64,000 nt of DNA from CAYFVU01 sp964346645. Its GTDB lineage: Bacteria > Spirochaetota > Spirochaetia > DSM-16054 > Sediminispirochaetaceae. A model generated the notes under the pieces. That model made no database searches. It was not told the origin of the DNA and saw only the letters and a list, made by a program, of their open reading frames with translations. Positions 1-8,969 of the stretch are shown piece by piece (the first letter of the stretch is position 1; each line of letters begins with the position of its first letter). The DNA lies in assembly GCA_964346645.1 (NCBI GenBank), contig CAYFVU010000006.1:5139-69138 (forward strand), written 5' to 3'. Both the position numbers and the translations under genes were made by a program.

Positions 1-661
1 ATCCCTCCTTCAGGAAGAGGAGAGAGGGAAGAGTGCGATGGTGACCTTCAAGGATGTGACACCGCTCCCTCTCGGTGTCGAGATCGAGGGAGGCAAGTTC
101 CAGAGCGTGGTCGACAGAAACTCACCCATACCCGCGGTGGGGACACAGGTGTTTACCACTGTGGCGGACAGCCAGCAAACCGTCGAGGTCCACGTGTTGC
201 AGGGGGTCGGAACACGCGCCGCGGAAAACACCTCTCTCGGAAAGTTCCTCCTCACGGGCATACGGGAGGCGAGACGGGGGGTTCCCCAAATAGAGCTGCG
301 CTTTCAGGTCGATGTGGATGGACTGTTGAAGGTAACCGCCAGAGATTTGGACACGGGTGCAAGCCAGAATGTCACGATCTCCCGGGATGCGGGGGAGGAA
401 GATGAGAACTTGAGCGACCACTCGATCAGATTGAAGCTCGACAGCCTCGTACAGAGGACGAGGGGACTCCTGCAGAACGTGCCTTCAAAGATAGACCGAT
501 CCTTTCGAGATGAGATCGAGGAGATAATCGACCGTTCGAGCGAGTCCTCTGCTCAGCAGGAGCGGTCGGAGATGATAGAGTGTAAAGTCGCACTCGAGAC
601 GATAATCGGCGAACTGTTGTCAATGCAACAGGAGCAGGAGGTAGGCTTTGGAAGAGCGTAA
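1..661 (+). CDS. Hsp70 (DnaK-like) chaperone, C-terminal part, truncated by window edge
   Basis: The reading frame is open from base 2, so the gene begins upstream of the window; 219 codons are visible. They match the Hsp70 substrate-binding beta domain: DVTPLPLGVEIEGG at the start, then HVLQG, SLGKFLLTGI and DVDGLLKVTARD, all in the canonical order. The helical lid that follows is short and diverged, and the C-terminus (GFGRA) is not the acidic tail usual for the main DnaK. This suggests a second, specialised Hsp70 rather than the housekeeping copy (inference; the ATPase domain is not visible). The stop lies inside the next gene, which encodes a J-domain protein, so this Hsp70 probably works with that J-protein. 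Confidence 0.88.
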   Translation, partial: SLLQEEERGKSAMVTFKDVTPLPLGVEIEGGKFQSVVDRNSPIPAVGTQVFTTVADSQQTVEVHVLQGVGTRAAENTSLGKFLLTGIREARRGVPQIELRFQVDVDGLLKVTARDLDTGASQNVTISRDAGEEDENLSDHSIRLKLDSLVQRTRGLLQNVPSKIDRSFRDEIEEIIDRSSESSAQQERSEMIECKVALETIIGELLSMQQEQEVGFGRA

Positions 662-1280
662 GCTCTACCGAGCCCTAGGCTTGGAATCCGGGGCGGGGCT
701 CGACGAGATCAAGCGGGCTTACCGGGTTTTGGCAAAGCAGTACCATCCCGATGTCACGAAGGACCCAGCTACCGGGGAGCAGTTCAGAAAGGTGGTGGCT
801 GCCTATAAGATTCTCTCGGTGCGGGAGAGCAAACGGAAGTTCGTTAATTTTCCGAACAGAGAACGCAGCTCGAGCAGGGCGAAGAGCACTCCCCAAGACA
901 TCCACTCCCTCGGAAAGCTCGTCTGCGAGGGAAAGGTCGCAGAGATGCGTGCATTTGCGGCAAAACGGCTCGGTTTTAGCGGTAAGCGGAGCGCCTACCC
1001 ATACCTCAAGAAGGCGCTCTTCGACGAGTCCGAGATGGTCGTCCTTGCAGCGGTAGAGGCGATCGGCCGACTCGGAGTCGTTCAGTCTTCCGGAGAACTA
1101 TCTTCACTCTTTTCGCGCGCCAACCGCCGCGTACGGCTCACGATACTCGATGCGGTGGAGTCTATCGGCCGACGGCAGGGCTTCAGCCCGATTCTGATTC
1201 TCGGCATGAAGTCGAAGGACAGGGAAATAAGATCGCGATCCCTCTCCATTTTCGCCCGATTGGGTAAAGAAGGAGCATAG
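648..1280 (+). CDS. J-domain protein with C-terminal HEAT-like repeats
   Basis: Residues 5-65 form a J domain with the diagnostic HPD tripeptide at 33-35 (QYHPDVTKD), the element that stimulates Hsp70 ATPase. Instead of the Gly/Phe and zinc-finger regions of DnaJ, residues about 95-205 look like two or three HEAT/PBS-type helical repeats (YPYLKKALFDESEMVVLAAVEAIGRLG). The start is a TTG at 648 preceded by a GGAGG-like ribosome site at about 637-641, and it overlaps the Hsp70 gene by 14 bases, so translation is probably coupled. The HEAT part may bind the client or recruit the Hsp70 (inference). The gene sits directly before the CheA-like gene. Confidence 0.85.
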   Translation: MEERKLYRALGLESGAGLDEIKRAYRVLAKQYHPDVTKDPATGEQFRKVVAAYKILSVRESKRKFVNFPNRERSSSRAKSTPQDIHSLGKLVCEGKVAEMRAFAAKRLGFSGKRSAYPYLKKALFDESEMVVLAAVEAIGRLGVVQSSGELSSLFSRANRRVRLTILDAVESIGRRQGFSPILILGMKSKDREIRSRSLSIFARLGKEGA

Positions 1281-1281
1281 C

Positions 1282-3249
1282 ATGAACACGCGGCAGGACA
1301 ACAACCTCTACACCTCCTTCATAGGAGACGGAGAGCACTACGTACAGAATCTCAACTCGCTGTTTCTGGAGCTGGAGAAGAATCCCGGCTCCTCGGAGCT
1401 CATCCGTCAAGCCTTTAGAAATGCCCATTCGCTCAAATCGGAGGCCTCATATCTGAATGAGTCGGAGATCGCGGAGGTTGCGCATGAGATGGAGAGTGCC
1501 CTCGATGTAGAATCGGGGACTCTCGATCGTTCGAGCTTCGATTTTCTTTTTTACAGCCTCGACCGCATTCACGAAATGATCAACCTCAGGAAGACACAGA
1601 AACACGGCACCATCACCGCCGATGACTCCATCGCCTCGACTACTGCAAACTCCGCTCATCAGTCCTCTGCTCAACAGACAGGGAGTCACGAGGACTCTCC
1701 GAGTCTATCCGACGAAAAAAAGGAGAGTCCATTCGAGTATCCGGAGGACGAGGTACGCTTTATTCCCGAATTCAACGATTTCGAACGTGAGTTGCTGAGA
1801 GAGGCGAGAGAGAGGGGAGAGCGCTTCCTGCGTGTGAGCGTACAACTCGATGAGACCACCGCTATAACCTATGCGAAGGGCTATCTCATTCTCAACAACC
1901 TCGAACAATTACTTCAGGTGGTAAAATCGAACCCACCCTTCGGCGCAGGTCACGAGAGGCAGAGCAACGAAGGCGAGTACAGGAACATCACCTTCTACTG
2001 CACCGGGGATGTGGAGGACAGAGAGATATACAAGGTCGTCAACGTCGATCAGGTCGAGAGAATACTCATAAGTCCACTGACCTACGAGAGTGTCGTCGAA
2101 GAGCAGGTAGGTGAACCTGAGTGGGAACATTCGATGTCGAATGTTTCGATAAGAATAGACGGTGCGAGCATCGATCAGCTCAACGGCTATGTCGATGAGT
2201 TGAAGATCCGAATACACCGTCTCAGACGCATGTTTACGGAGGACGGCGAGCAAATAGAAGTTCTCACGAAAATCGTGGACGGACTCGAGAGTTTTACACG
2301 GCAGTTGAGCATGGTCGAACTGAACGAGGTCTTTCAAAGCCACTACCGCATGGTGAGAGACCTGGCGGCAAAGTTGGGGAAGAAGGCCGAGTTGAGTCTC
2401 GAAGGCTGTGATATACGCGTCGACAGAAGGGCTGCAGAAGTACTCTCGGAGATCGTGGTGCACATGATCAGGAACGCTCTCGATCACGGCATAGAGCCTC
2501 CTGAGCAGCGTCTGAGAGAGGGAAAATCGGAAATGGGGCAGGTCCACATTCGCGCAGAGAGCGAGGACAACAAGCTGATTGTAACGGTAAGCGACGATGG
2601 GCAGGGGATACGCCGGCAACAGCTGATAGAAAAGGCGAAACAGCAGGGTATACGGATAGACGAGGTGACCGGGGGCGAGGACGAGTTGCTGCGCTTTCTC
2701 GTCTATCCCGGTTTGACCACATTAGGCGATGCGACCGAGACCTCCGGCAGAGGTTATGGTCTCGATCTGGTGTTTCAGAAAATACGGCAGTTCGAGGGAG
2801 GCGGTCTATCCGTCCGTTCCGATGAGCAGGGAACGAGTTTTACCGTGGAGCTTCCTTCGGGCTTCACCCTTTTGACCTTGCAGATCGTCCGATGCGGCAG
2901 CAGGCTCATTGCGGTACCTCAGCAGCACATCAGAGAGATCGTGACTCTCGATGAGGGAGTGTTTTCCGCCGACGAGAACGGTGGGCTCCTCTGGAATGCG
3001 TATCCCGTGTATACCCTCGAAGGCCGTCTCTATCAGACCGACGTATCACCTACTAATGCCTCTGGATTGATTATCAGATATCTCGGACGAGAGGCGGTGG
3101 TTCTCGTCGACGAATTGATGTTCAAAAAGGAGATCCCGGAGGACAGACTGACCCTCTACATAGAGGGGAGTCCCTATCTGCACAAGATGAAGATAAGCGG
3201 CGCAGGAACCGGCTTCTTCTATCTGAGCCCATCTATAGTGGCGATGTAA
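1282..3249 (+). CDS. CheA-like histidine kinase (Hpt, HATPase, CheW domains)
   Basis: The 655-residue protein has an N-terminal Hpt domain with the phospho-accepting histidine at 49 (RNAHSLKSEA). A charged linker and a small alpha/beta segment (about 150-240) follow, in the place where CheA has its P2 domain. Next come a dimerisation helix region and a HATPase with N-box HMIRNALDHGIE near 394-405, DDGQGI and GRGYGLDL. A CheW-like domain begins near 530. The core catalytic motifs look intact, so it should phosphorylate a CheY-type partner, none of which is encoded nearby. The ATG at 1282 has AAGGAG just upstream and lies one base after the J-protein stop. Pairing with chaperone genes rather than che genes is unusual. 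It could be a second CheA. Confidence 0.85.
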   Translation: MNTRQDNNLYTSFIGDGEHYVQNLNSLFLELEKNPGSSELIRQAFRNAHSLKSEASYLNESEIAEVAHEMESALDVESGTLDRSSFDFLFYSLDRIHEMINLRKTQKHGTITADDSIASTTANSAHQSSAQQTGSHEDSPSLSDEKKESPFEYPEDEVRFIPEFNDFERELLREARERGERFLRVSVQLDETTAITYAKGYLILNNLEQLLQVVKSNPPFGAGHERQSNEGEYRNITFYCTGDVEDREIYKVVNVDQVERILISPLTYESVVEEQVGEPEWEHSMSNVSIRIDGASIDQLNGYVDELKIRIHRLRRMFTEDGEQIEVLTKIVDGLESFTRQLSMVELNEVFQSHYRMVRDLAAKLGKKAELSLEGCDIRVDRRAAEVLSEIVVHMIRNALDHGIEPPEQRLREGKSEMGQVHIRAESEDNKLIVTVSDDGQGIRRQQLIEKAKQQGIRIDEVTGGEDELLRFLVYPGLTTLGDATETSGRGYGLDLVFQKIRQFEGGGLSVRSDEQGTSFTVELPSGFTLLTLQIVRCGSRLIAVPQQHIREIVTLDEGVFSADENGGLLWNAYPVYTLEGRLYQTDVSPTNASGLIIRYLGREAVVLVDELMFKKEIPEDRLTLYIEGSPYLHKMKISGAGTGFFYLSPSIVAM

Positions 3250-3260
3250 AAGAATAAATA

Positions 3261-3303
3261 AAAAAAACGGTATGCTCTGGACGTTGTAGAAGCATACCGT
3301 TTT
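3261..3303. terminator. Bidirectional intrinsic terminator
   Basis: A perfect 10-bp inverted repeat, ACGGTATGCT (3267-3276) and AGCATACCGT (3291-3300), with a 14-base loop, is flanked by an A run on the left and Ts on the right. It lies between the convergent CheA-like and Maf-like genes and can serve both strands. The remaining bases to 3358 hold only a weak imperfect hairpin near 3311-3329. Confidence 0.85.
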
Positions 3304-3358
3304 AATTTTAATAGGCTATAACGCCTTATTATTAGTGTCGGATACAACCCCGATATCT

Positions 3359-5275
3359 TTAGCTTAAATTAATCATGTGATACTCAGCGGCGGTAATGAG
3401 TTCCCTGTAAATTTTCTCCGACTGAAGTAGTGACTCTTTCAACGTATCTACACTCCCAACCCCCTCCATTATCTCTTCGAGGAGGGGTTGAATAAGAAAC
3501 CCGACGATATCCTTCCCCGCTGAGCGGCGGATTAGGAGATCGATCCGTTCGAGCCGGGCCAGATACGCCTGACGTCGCTGCTCTGTATGAGTGTACGAGT
3601 GAGTGTGAGAACTAGTATTAGAAATCGACACATCGGTTTCGAGGGAGGTATCAAGAGCAGTTCTTAGTGACTCGATCGTGTTGAGTCCCTCCGCGGCCAA
3701 CTCGCGAAGAGAGCTCAGCTCCGTGATGAGCCTGTGTATTCTCGAATCGAGTTCTTTGCGTCGAGATGCGAGCTCATAAGAATCAACGCCGGGGATTGTC
3801 AGTAGCGATCTTTCTATCTCAGCACGACGAATCGGCAGTTCGAAGAGTTCACGGAGAGGACGGTGCTCGAATCCCTCAATCTTTATCGCCTCGGGACTGA
3901 GGTTAATCGTAGTAGCTGCATCCGGTCTGTGCATCTGTTCTTCGAACCATCGTCGATAGACGGTGAGTCTCTTGTCGGTGAGTGTGGACCCTCCTATATT
4001 ATTCTCGTGCAGGAACGGATCTCCGCTCATTACATAGGAGAAGGATCTGTGTGAAAAGGGGGATCTTCTATCCGATATTGAGTGGAGCAGGGTTTCGAAG
4101 AAACTGCCGCTGTAGTGTGTTTTCCCACCAGGGAAACCTAAGTCCAAACCTGCAGTGTACACGACCGATGAGCCGACGAGAACGGCAATATCCCAGGCAG
4201 TGGTGGCAACCGAACCGCCCGCCCCGAGTTTCTTCTTCTTTCCCGCCGCCTCTTCTAAATACTCACCGAGTGGGAAAAGAGATCCGCCCATAAAGAGCCG
4301 GCCGACAGGCATGCGAAAGATACGGGGATGGGTCGAGGACTCGGAGATCAGGATTGTTTGTCGGAGGAGTGAGGGCTTCGAGAAAGCATCGTCGAGATGG
4401 CGGGTATTCCAGTATTGCGGATCGACAACTACCATGATGTCAGGTGCATGTCCCGCCGATATCAGGGCTCCGGCGGCGGTGTCGACGGCGATGAGAAGCG
4501 CTCGCTTCTTTATCTCCTCGATATGTGGTAGTACCTCATCGAGGCTCGGTCCTGCTGCAAGGAGTAGAGCTGGGAGACCTGAGAAAACCCCCTCGAGTTT
4601 TGCTACATCCTCGGCTTCAGTAATAAGAGGAATATTCTTCATCAGGTTTCTCACCCACAACTTGCCGAATCTGTTGAGGGTGGCCATGTTCACCTCCCTT
4701 CTCGAGCTCAACTCCTGCAGGACCCGATGAACATCTGCGTAGTACTCTTCGTCGGTATGGGTGAACTGTTCGAGCCGGATAGCGGTTATCTTTTTTCGAG
4801 CAAACGGGGCAAGCTGTGCATGCAGCTCTTCGAGTTTCGGATGCAGAAAGATATGAAGTCGCTGATCCGCAAAGAGTTTCGAGAGGTCGCGCTGTTTCAT
4901 CGCGCTCAAGAGTATGGAGGCGTGCTTTTCTATGACGACGAGTTGTCTGTCGCTAAAACGGTATAGGTACTCTTCTAAATGATATCCATAGCCGAAACCG
5001 TAGAAAACATGTACTCGGGAAGAGTGATCCACCGCCCGGTCGATAATTTTCTTCGCCTCTCTCTCAGGATCCAATTTGGAATGGAGGAGACGGCCTCGAA
5101 ATACTGCCGTAGGAAATCCGCGTTTACCGTCAATGGGTTCTATTTCGTTCATTAGCGCAGTTTCTTCTGTGGCCTCTATTGACTCGGCGGCAGCAGGATT
5201 CCTCGTTCGGAGGGTTGCGAGGTTGGTACGATAAAGCTTGGGTAAGGAAGAGCCGTTCAATTGACTTCCATTCAT
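3359..5275 (-). CDS. MptE/Maf-like (DUF115) motility-associated glycosyltransferase family protein
   Basis: Residues about 205-400 match the MptE-like/Maf (DUF115) fold, with LLAAGPSLDEVLP at 238-250 and the downstream IAVDTAAGALISAG and PDIMVVVDPQYWN. In flagellated bacteria, family members (motility accessory factors) transfer nonulosonic sugars to flagellin; archaeal relatives are pterin pyrophosphokinases. The N-terminal 200 residues resemble the Maf N-terminal domain (FYGFGYGYHLEEYL), and the C-terminal 130 residues are mostly helical. The ATG at 5275 overlaps the stop of the upstream penicillin-binding protein gene by four bases (ATGA), so it is the last gene of a three-gene minus-strand operon. 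The link to flagellin is inference, since no flagellar gene is in the window. Confidence 0.85.
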   Translation of the reverse strand: MNGSQLNGSSLPKLYRTNLATLRTRNPAAAESIEATEETALMNEIEPIDGKRGFPTAVFRGRLLHSKLDPEREAKKIIDRAVDHSSRVHVFYGFGYGYHLEEYLYRFSDRQLVVIEKHASILLSAMKQRDLSKLFADQRLHIFLHPKLEELHAQLAPFARKKITAIRLEQFTHTDEEYYADVHRVLQELSSRREVNMATLNRFGKLWVRNLMKNIPLITEAEDVAKLEGVFSGLPALLLAAGPSLDEVLPHIEEIKKRALLIAVDTAAGALISAGHAPDIMVVVDPQYWNTRHLDDAFSKPSLLRQTILISESSTHPRIFRMPVGRLFMGGSLFPLGEYLEEAAGKKKKLGAGGSVATTAWDIAVLVGSSVVYTAGLDLGFPGGKTHYSGSFFETLLHSISDRRSPFSHRSFSYVMSGDPFLHENNIGGSTLTDKRLTVYRRWFEEQMHRPDAATTINLSPEAIKIEGFEHRPLRELFELPIRRAEIERSLLTIPGVDSYELASRRKELDSRIHRLITELSSLRELAAEGLNTIESLRTALDTSLETDVSISNTSSHTHSYTHTEQRRQAYLARLERIDLLIRRSAGKDIVGFLIQPLLEEIMEGVGSVDTLKESLLQSEKIYRELITAAEYHMINLS

Positions 5276-7185
5276 TCGAATCTCAGATGGAGCTCCATCC
5301 CCTCTTTTATCTCGGTCCCCGGTGACGGACTCTGTTCTACCACCCAGCCCTCGCCTTTGAAGTGCACTTCTATGTCTTCCCTGGAGAGAAGGGGAAGCAG
5401 GCTTCGTTTCGGAAGGCCGCGTAAATCGGGGAGTGTGCCTTCTATTTTAATATTGGGGATCTTCGGGAGTTGAATGACCCCCGAGTGCTGTACGACTGTC
5501 TCTTCAGAGGTCGGGATGCCCAGATAGGTGACTAGTTTCTCGCCGAGTTCGCTTACCAGCGGGGCTGCGATACGTCCCCCGTAGAACTCTTTACCTTTAG
5601 GATGATCTATGTTGATGTACGTGATTATCTGCGGATCGTTAGTCGGGAAGATGCCGAGACAGGAGGCGATAAATGCATTCTCCGAGTATCTTCCCGATTG
5701 AGGATCTATCTTCTCTGCGGTGCCGGTCTTCGCCGAGGTCCTGACATTCGGGATCTTCGCCCTCCATGCGGTTCCGCTCCGCTCGGTTGCCGACTCCATC
5801 ATCAATAGAATACCCCTGGCAACTTCAGGACTCACCACGCGCTTTAGCGCTTCCCTCGAGTAGTTCTCGATCGGTTCACCGTTGGACGAAACGATCTTCT
5901 TGACGATATGGGGTTGCAGGAGCATTCCGTCGTTAGTAAAGGCCGTTGCCGCAGTGACCAACTGTACGGCGGATACCGATATCTCCTGGCCTATGGCAAC
6001 CGTAGGCTTGGTACGGCCCGACCATCGCTGCGGCTGACTCAGGAGCCCGGAGGTTTCTCCGGGCAGGGGCAGGTGCGTGGGACTGGCAAATCCGAAATCA
6101 GTCAACTTAGAATAAAACTCATGCTTTCCGACGGTTTCCGAGGCGTAGGCGGCGCCTGCATTGCAGGAGTATTGGAGAATCTTCTGTGCATTCACCTCCC
6201 CGTGTGCCTCGAGACAGTTGATAACCACGGTCTCGTCGGGAAAATCACGTTCATAGGCACCGTCGCAGAAGAATGTGCTGGCCGGAGTGATCCCTCCCAG
6301 GTCCAGCAGACTCGCCATTGAGAAAACCTTGAAGACCGATCCCGGCTCGAATGAATTGGTTAAGGGCCGATTCCTCTTCTCTTCTTTCGTGGCGTTGACG
6401 AAACGGTTCGGGTCGAAATCGGGTACCGACGACCAGGCGAGAAAATCGCCGGTTTTCGCATCCATAACCAATACGGTAACCGAATTTGCATCGTGCTCCT
6501 TCAAAGCTTTCTCGGCAATCCCCTCGGCCATGTACTGGATGTTGAGGTCGAGGGTGAGAAAGAGTTGATTCCCGTATTCGGGTCTTGCGCCTCCTCCGTT
6601 TTCAGAGTTGACGTTCTCCGAATCGTTGTGCTCCGGCGAAAGGGTCTGCTCGTAGGTGAGCTCTATGCCGTCGAGGCCGATATTGTCGGTACCCACGAAC
6701 CCGAGTACGTGGCTCGCAAGATCCTTTTGCGGATAATTTCTTCCGTATTCCGGCTCGAGGGAAATTCCGGGCAGATCTCCCGCCTCTATTCGTGTGCGTA
6801 TCTTTTCGCTCGTGCTCGGTGATACCTTTCTCAGGATGTAGAGGAAGCCGTTTTCACTCCTCATGCGCTCGAGTAGTGTCTGTGCATCGGTGTCGATGAT
6901 GGATGCGAGGATCTCCGCAGTTCTGGTCAAGTTTTCCACATTCGGAAGCCAGGCAGTGACGGAGTAGAGTCTCGTCTGAATGGCGAGGACCTTCCCTGAT
7001 CTGTCGAGAATCGGACCGCGCTCGACCGTGGAAGTGCGGGACGAAGTTTGAGTATTTGTGCTCTGGGAATCGAGTATCATCACCTGAAAGTATCTTGCCG
7101 TCAACAGTATGACGAATACGGATACAAAGAGCATGACGATGGCAAATCTCGTAGTGGTTACAGGCCGCCGGTTTTCCTGTTTCAC
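5272..7185 (-). CDS. Class B penicillin-binding protein (FtsI/SpoVD type) with a PASTA domain
   Basis: A peptidoglycan D,D-transpeptidase anchored by an N-terminal membrane segment (residues about 13-31). After the dimerisation domain comes a transpeptidase with all three catalytic motifs: SVFK at 283-286, SCN at 340-342 and KTGT at 486-489. The last 60 residues form a single PASTA domain (LPDLRGLPKRSLLPLL, then VVEQSPSPGTEI), which usually binds muropeptides or beta-lactams. It is co-transcribed with a small signal peptidase upstream (four-base overlap) and the Maf-like gene downstream. It is not in a division/cell-wall (dcw) cluster here, so I cannot tell from context whether it serves septation or elongation; the architecture favours FtsI/SpoVD. 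Confidence 0.92.
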   Translation of the reverse strand: MKQENRRPVTTTRFAIVMLFVSVFVILLTARYFQVMILDSQSTNTQTSSRTSTVERGPILDRSGKVLAIQTRLYSVTAWLPNVENLTRTAEILASIIDTDAQTLLERMRSENGFLYILRKVSPSTSEKIRTRIEAGDLPGISLEPEYGRNYPQKDLASHVLGFVGTDNIGLDGIELTYEQTLSPEHNDSENVNSENGGGARPEYGNQLFLTLDLNIQYMAEGIAEKALKEHDANSVTVLVMDAKTGDFLAWSSVPDFDPNRFVNATKEEKRNRPLTNSFEPGSVFKVFSMASLLDLGGITPASTFFCDGAYERDFPDETVVINCLEAHGEVNAQKILQYSCNAGAAYASETVGKHEFYSKLTDFGFASPTHLPLPGETSGLLSQPQRWSGRTKPTVAIGQEISVSAVQLVTAATAFTNDGMLLQPHIVKKIVSSNGEPIENYSREALKRVVSPEVARGILLMMESATERSGTAWRAKIPNVRTSAKTGTAEKIDPQSGRYSENAFIASCLGIFPTNDPQIITYINIDHPKGKEFYGGRIAAPLVSELGEKLVTYLGIPTSEETVVQHSGVIQLPKIPNIKIEGTLPDLRGLPKRSLLPLLSREDIEVHFKGEGWVVEQSPSPGTEIKEGMELHLRFE

Positions 7186-7577
7186 GGTATAGTAACTATC
7201 CTTCCTTCGATCCGATTTTCGGCAACGGCGCCGTAGTGGCGTGAATCACGCGATTTCGCACCATTATCTCCGAGTACGAACACGGTGCCGGTCTCGGGAT
7301 AGACCTCCTCGCACCTCTTAATGACCCGGGCATTGAACTCAGGCTCTCTCAAGACAATTATCTCCCCCTCTCGAATCTTTCCCCATTGTACAATATATCG
7401 GTGGATAAAGGGCGGCTGCAAACCATAGGCCCAACGAAATACAAAAACCGTATCATCATTATTCAAAACCGGATTCATCGAGTTTCCGGAGACGGTATGC
7501 ACATCGAAGAGGGAGGCGAGAAGTAGACTCATGGCGAGTGCGATGTATACAATAGATGATATCGGAGTAAGTTTCAT
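7182..7577 (-). CDS. Small type I signal peptidase (S26 family)
   Basis: The 131-residue protein has one N-terminal membrane segment (residues about 8-24), the catalytic serine in SGNSMNP (Ser33), the general-base lysine in ARVIKRC (Lys87), and the conserved LGDNGAKSRDSRHYG block. It therefore has the full catalytic dyad but is shorter than typical LepB. It should remove signal peptides of exported proteins at the outer face of the inner membrane. The gene is the first of the minus-strand operon with the PBP and Maf-like genes. Its ATG abuts an ATG on the other strand at 7578, and no clear Shine-Dalgarno sequence precedes it. Confidence 0.9.
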   Translation of the reverse strand: MKLTPISSIVYIALAMSLLLASLFDVHTVSGNSMNPVLNNDDTVFVFRWAYGLQPPFIHRYIVQWGKIREGEIIVLREPEFNARVIKRCEEVYPETGTVFVLGDNGAKSRDSRHYGAVAENRIEGRIVTIP

Positions 7578-7652
7578 ATGCCCATAGAAAGTTGCAAAGA
7601 CATATTAATATCTCTTCGCTCTTTTGTCGATATGATAAAAGGGAGTCGAAAC

Positions 7653-8927
7653 ATGGTACTAGAAGCAGAAACCCTTATTCATAAGAAGCGACAGAAGCCT
7701 AAGAAGCGCGCAAACCATAAAAATCAGAATCTCAGCAAGGATATGCTTCTCATCAAACAGCGGGTCGAAAAGAAGAAGCGCCCGGCGGTTTCGAAAAACT
7801 CGGCTCGCAGCTCGTCCTCCGGTACAGGAAATACCTCCTATGGAAAGAGGAGGCCTTCAGGAGGGAGAAAAACCTTCTTTGCAGAGGCTCTCAGTGTCGT
7901 AGGAGGAAGCTTCGGTCGGCTTCTGCGGGGAATCTCCAAAGGCATCCACACAGCCTCATTGTTCTCATCTCGCGCTCCGTCGCAACGAAGCTTCCTCTTA
8001 GTAACTGGGCTCGCGGCGACTCTCATGCTCCTCGCCTACGGTATGCAGCATCATATCGAGGGGGGATCTGCAGAAGAGGAGATCGCACTGCCGGAAGACG
8101 GCACGGCGCGGGTGCATATGCTCCACTACATCGCTCCCGAATCGGAGGCGAAAGGCTCGGGAGAGGTCGGAATTCCGGACGGCCGCATCATAGACAAGGT
8201 GAAGACCTTTACCTACACCATAGAACGGGGAGACACCCTTTCCGAAGTCGCGGCCAAACATGACCTCGATGTAGGGACCCTGATCAGTTTCAACGATATC
8301 GACGATGTGCGGAGGGTCATGGCGGGTACGGACCTCACCATACCCGACGTCGACGGTATACCCCACACGGTCAAGAAGGGCGACACGCTCGAGCGGATAG
8401 CCGGCCGCTACGATGTGTCCCTCGAAAACATTCTCGATGCGAACAATCTGCAGAGCGCGACAATTCAACCCGGACAGACCCTCTTCATACCCGGCGGGGA
8501 GATAAGTGAATACGAGTACAAGAAGGCGATGGGCACTCTCTTCGTCTATCCCACGGTCGGAAGGCTCACCTCTGGGTATGGCTATCGTCAAGATCCGTTT
8601 ACCGGGATTCGCAGGATGCACTACGGGATCGATCTCTCTAATTCGGTGGGTACCACCGTGAAGTCGACCATGGCGGGACGGGTGGCGAGCATTGGCAATC
8701 AGCCTCGCGGCTACGGGAAGTACGTGGTCATCCAGCACCGACACGGCTTTCAGTCGCTCTACGGCCATCTGAGTACGATAGCGGTGCGTAGAGGCGAGTA
8801 TATACGCCAGGGTCAGAAGATCGGTGATATGGGCAACAGCGGAAGGAGCACCGGTCCCCACCTCCACTTTTCGATATATAAGAACAACGTGCCGGTAAAC
8901 CCGCTCAGCGGTTACCTCTACCAATAA
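7653..8927 (+). CDS. Membrane-anchored LysM/M23 peptidoglycan endopeptidase
   Basis: I choose the ATG at 7653 (424 residues) because GGGAG at 7641-7645 precedes it at good spacing. The frame is open up to an ATG at 7578, but that one has no ribosome site and abuts the divergent start. A basic cytoplasmic N-terminus leads to one membrane segment (about 112-131), then two LysM domains (about 186-231 and 237-281), then an M23 metallopeptidase domain with zinc ligands His323/Asp327 (HYGID) and HLH at 403-405. The complete active site argues for a true hydrolase that remodels the cell wall, not an EnvC/NlpD-type activator. It is divergent from the signal peptidase/PBP operon. Confidence 0.92.
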   Translation: MVLEAETLIHKKRQKPKKRANHKNQNLSKDMLLIKQRVEKKKRPAVSKNSARSSSSGTGNTSYGKRRPSGGRKTFFAEALSVVGGSFGRLLRGISKGIHTASLFSSRAPSQRSFLLVTGLAATLMLLAYGMQHHIEGGSAEEEIALPEDGTARVHMLHYIAPESEAKGSGEVGIPDGRIIDKVKTFTYTIERGDTLSEVAAKHDLDVGTLISFNDIDDVRRVMAGTDLTIPDVDGIPHTVKKGDTLERIAGRYDVSLENILDANNLQSATIQPGQTLFIPGGEISEYEYKKAMGTLFVYPTVGRLTSGYGYRQDPFTGIRRMHYGIDLSNSVGTTVKSTMAGRVASIGNQPRGYGKYVVIQHRHGFQSLYGHLSTIAVRRGEYIRQGQKIGDMGNSGRSTGPHLHFSIYKNNVPVNPLSGYLYQ

Positions 8928-8969
8928 GCCGGCAGAGATTGCCGTGACCTCCTCGCTCCAATCAAGATC

